The notes beneath the pieces were generated by a model that was not told the DNA's origin, ran no database searches, and worked only from the letters and a program-made list of their open reading frames with translations. A program made the translations under genes and the position numbers. Source: Thermoleophilia bacterium (GTDB taxonomy: Bacteria; Actinomycetota; Thermoleophilia; Gaiellales; Gaiellaceae). From it: DNA of 6,157 nucleotides. Every line of letters starts with the position of its first letter. Within the stretch, counting starts at the first letter, position 1. Shown piece by piece: positions 5,310-6,157 of the stretch. The stretch covers positions 1 to 6,157 of the forward strand of contig JAICLM010000131.1 of assembly GCA_025927435.1 (NCBI GenBank), read 5' to 3'.

Positions 5310-5534
5310 CTAGGGCTGGTCGTTCTCGTGCTGCGACGCTGCGGTCACCGTCGGCTCGGCCTGGGGAGTCGGGAGCTCCGGCTGCTCCGGCTGTGTCTTG
5401 CCCGTGACCGAGTCCTTGAACTCGCGCATCCCGTGCCCGAGCGAGCGTCCGATCTCCGGCAGCCGCTTTGCGCCGAAGAGCAGGAGCGCGAGGAGGAGCA
5501 GGAGGATGATCTCGCCGGTTCCGATGTTCGGCAT
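5310..5534 (-). CDS. tatA: Twin-arginine translocase pore subunit TatA
   Basis: Small 74-aa Tat component that oligomerises to let folded proteins cross the membrane. A short N-out start (MPNIGTGE) precedes the membrane helix IILLLLLALLLF (residues 9-20), the hinge FGAKRLPEIG (20-29), the amphipathic helix RSLGHGMREFKDSV (30-43) and a polar, Pro/Glu/Gln-rich tail. The FG-x-KRLPE-x-GRSLG pattern and Phe39 are TatA hallmarks. Glu8 just before the helix is the polar residue common to TatA/E and more typical of TatB; with no second copy here, this protein may serve both roles, as in minimal TatAC systems. It is the first gene of tatA-tatC-TPR. No Shine-Dalgarno lies before the ATG, and a candidate -10 box sits six bases upstream, so a leaderless mRNA is possible. 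Confidence 0.96.
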   Translation of the reverse strand: MPNIGTGEIILLLLLALLLFGAKRLPEIGRSLGHGMREFKDSVTGKTQPEQPELPTPQAEPTVTAASQHENDQP

Positions 5535-5540
5535 GTGGGC

Positions 5541-5546
5541 AGAGTA
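5541..5546 (-). promoter_or_regulatory. Candidate -10 box for tatA (leaderless mRNA?)
   Basis: On the - strand, TACTCT fits the TAnnnT core and is separated from the tatA ATG by only gcccac. Transcription would start at or beside the ATG. The absence of any purine-rich ribosome site before tatA agrees with a leaderless transcript, common in actinobacteria. No convincing -35 element is seen. Confidence 0.3.
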
Positions 5547-5558
5547 GCGCGGAAGCTC

Positions 5559-5589
5559 CGGACAGGGAGAGGGGGCCTCTCGCTAGACT
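5559..5589 (+). promoter_or_regulatory. Candidate promoter for sufC
   Basis: CGGACA (5559-5564, four of six bases of TTGACA) and TAGACT (5584-5589, four of six of TATAAT) are 19 bp apart, slightly wider than optimal. The start would lie near 5596, giving a leader of about 53 bases that carries the hairpin and the GAGAGGA ribosome site. The region also serves the divergent tatA gene. Confidence 0.35.
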
Positions 5590-5604
5590 GGTCCCGGTTG
5601 GTTC

Positions 5605-5629
5605 GGGCGGGGCAAAAGCCCCGCTCTTT
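5605..5629 (+). promoter_or_regulatory. Strong GC hairpin with AAAA loop in the sufC leader
   Basis: GCGGGGC (5607-5613), AAAA, GCCCCGC (5618-5624) is a perfect seven-pair stem; a G-T pair and a G-C pair can extend it to nine. TCTTT follows, so it resembles an intrinsic terminator with a short U-tract. It lies between divergent genes, where no + strand gene needs ending, so an attenuator, a 5' mRNA stabiliser, or control of readthrough from upstream are better guesses than a plain terminator. Confidence 0.55.
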
Positions 5630-5648
5630 GGGGAAAAGAGAGGATTTC

Positions 5649-6157
5649 GTGGGACTGCTGAAGCTGGAGAACCTGCACGTCGCGCTCGAGGACGGCACCG
5701 AGATCGTCAAGGGCGTCGACCTCGAGGTGGACACGAACGAGGTGCACGCGATCATGGGCCCGAACGGGTCCGGCAAGTCGACCCTCGCCTACGCGCTGAT
5801 GGGGCACCCCGCCTACGTGATCACCGAGGGAAGGCTCTTCCTCGAAGGTGAGGACGTGACGGAGCTCGCCGCCGACGAGCGCGCGCAGCGCGGTCTCTTC
5901 CTCGCCTTCCAGTACCCGCACGCGATTCCCGGCGTCACCGTGACGAGCTTCCTGCGCAGCGCGATCAACGCCGTGCGCAAGGCCCGCAACGACGGGACCG
6001 ACGACCCGATCGCGATCCCCGAGTTCCGCAAGGAGCTCCTCGCGCAGATGGACCGCCTCAAGGTGAGCCGCGAGCTCGCGTCGCGCTACCTCAACGACGG
6101 CTTCTCGGGCGGCGAGAAGAAGCGCGTGGAGATCCTGCAGATGGCGATGCTGAAGCC
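5649..6157 (+). CDS. sufC: Fe-S cluster assembly ATPase SufC, 3' end outside window
   Basis: SufC is the ABC-type ATPase of the SUF system; with SufB and SufD it powers Fe-S cluster assembly in the cytosol. It is not a transporter. The first 169 residues are visible: Walker A GPNGSGKST (37-45), the Q-loop with LFLAFQYPHAIPGVTVTSFL (SufC-typical FQYP.xIPGV), and the signature FSGGEKKRVEILQMAMLKP (from 152) in which Glu-Lys-Lys replaces the usual Gln, as in SufC proteins. Walker B and the H-loop lie beyond the edge. The GTG start at 5649 is supported by GAGAGGA (5638-5644) five bases upstream and by MGLLKLENLHV, the expected beginning. Gene order past the edge is unknown; sufB, sufD or sufS would be expected nearby. 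It is divergent from tatA across a 114-bp gap. Confidence 0.96.
   Translation, partial: MGLLKLENLHVALEDGTEIVKGVDLEVDTNEVHAIMGPNGSGKSTLAYALMGHPAYVITEGRLFLEGEDVTELAADERAQRGLFLAFQYPHAIPGVTVTSFLRSAINAVRKARNDGTDDPIAIPEFRKELLAQMDRLKVSRELASRYLNDGFSGGEKKRVEILQMAMLK

Noticed and set aside
5583..5921. - strand open frame opposite sufC and its leader
   Set aside because: The + strand reading gives an unmistakable SufC; this frame has no domain.
1..6157. Insertion sequences, prophage, CRISPR, tRNA or rRNA genes
   Set aside because: No transposase-like or integrase-like product, no regularly spaced repeats and no tRNA cloverleaf noticed; gaps between genes are all under 120 bp.

Overview
This window is GC-rich with densely packed genes and no mobile elements, RNA genes or CRISPR. 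Short-form cytochrome c oxidase subunit III, a TatA/TatC pair, SufC, and proteins rich in Ala, Arg and Gly fit a high-GC actinobacterium. A deep-branching lineage such as Thermoleophilia/Gaiellales is my best guess, from general resemblance only.

Left block (+ strand, 2-2012): a protein of two tandem universal-stress-protein-like (USP-like) domains that enters from off the window, then cytochrome c oxidase subunit III (ctaE), then a small membrane protein with two N-terminal helices and a degenerate C-terminal domain that resembles one USP-like repeat. The spacing suggests one transcript, so an oxidase gene is flanked on both sides by related USP-like modules. ctaE seems to start at a non-canonical ATA codon overlapping the upstream stop.

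Middle block (- strand, 2021-3583): a STAS-domain anti-sigma factor antagonist, a diheme cytochrome c lipoprotein and a GNAT acetyltransferase, read in that order and almost touching. The cytochrome is a plausible electron carrier near the terminal oxidase. The GNAT lacks a normal start codon; CTG is the best candidate.

Right block (- strand, 3668-5534): tatA, tatC and a membrane-anchored TPR protein, tightly coupled. TatA and TatC form a minimal twin-arginine translocase; the TPR protein probably faces outside the membrane. Divergent from tatA, on the + strand, sufC (Fe-S cluster assembly ATPase) begins and runs off the right edge. Its leader holds a strong GC hairpin.

The common theme is energy metabolism and cell-envelope redox biogenesis: oxidase subunit, c-type cytochrome, Tat export of folded cofactor proteins and Fe-S assembly. 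I see no clear phage, defence or transposon content. The most interesting items are the oxidase/USP-like arrangement and the cluster of non-ATG starts at coupled gene junctions.
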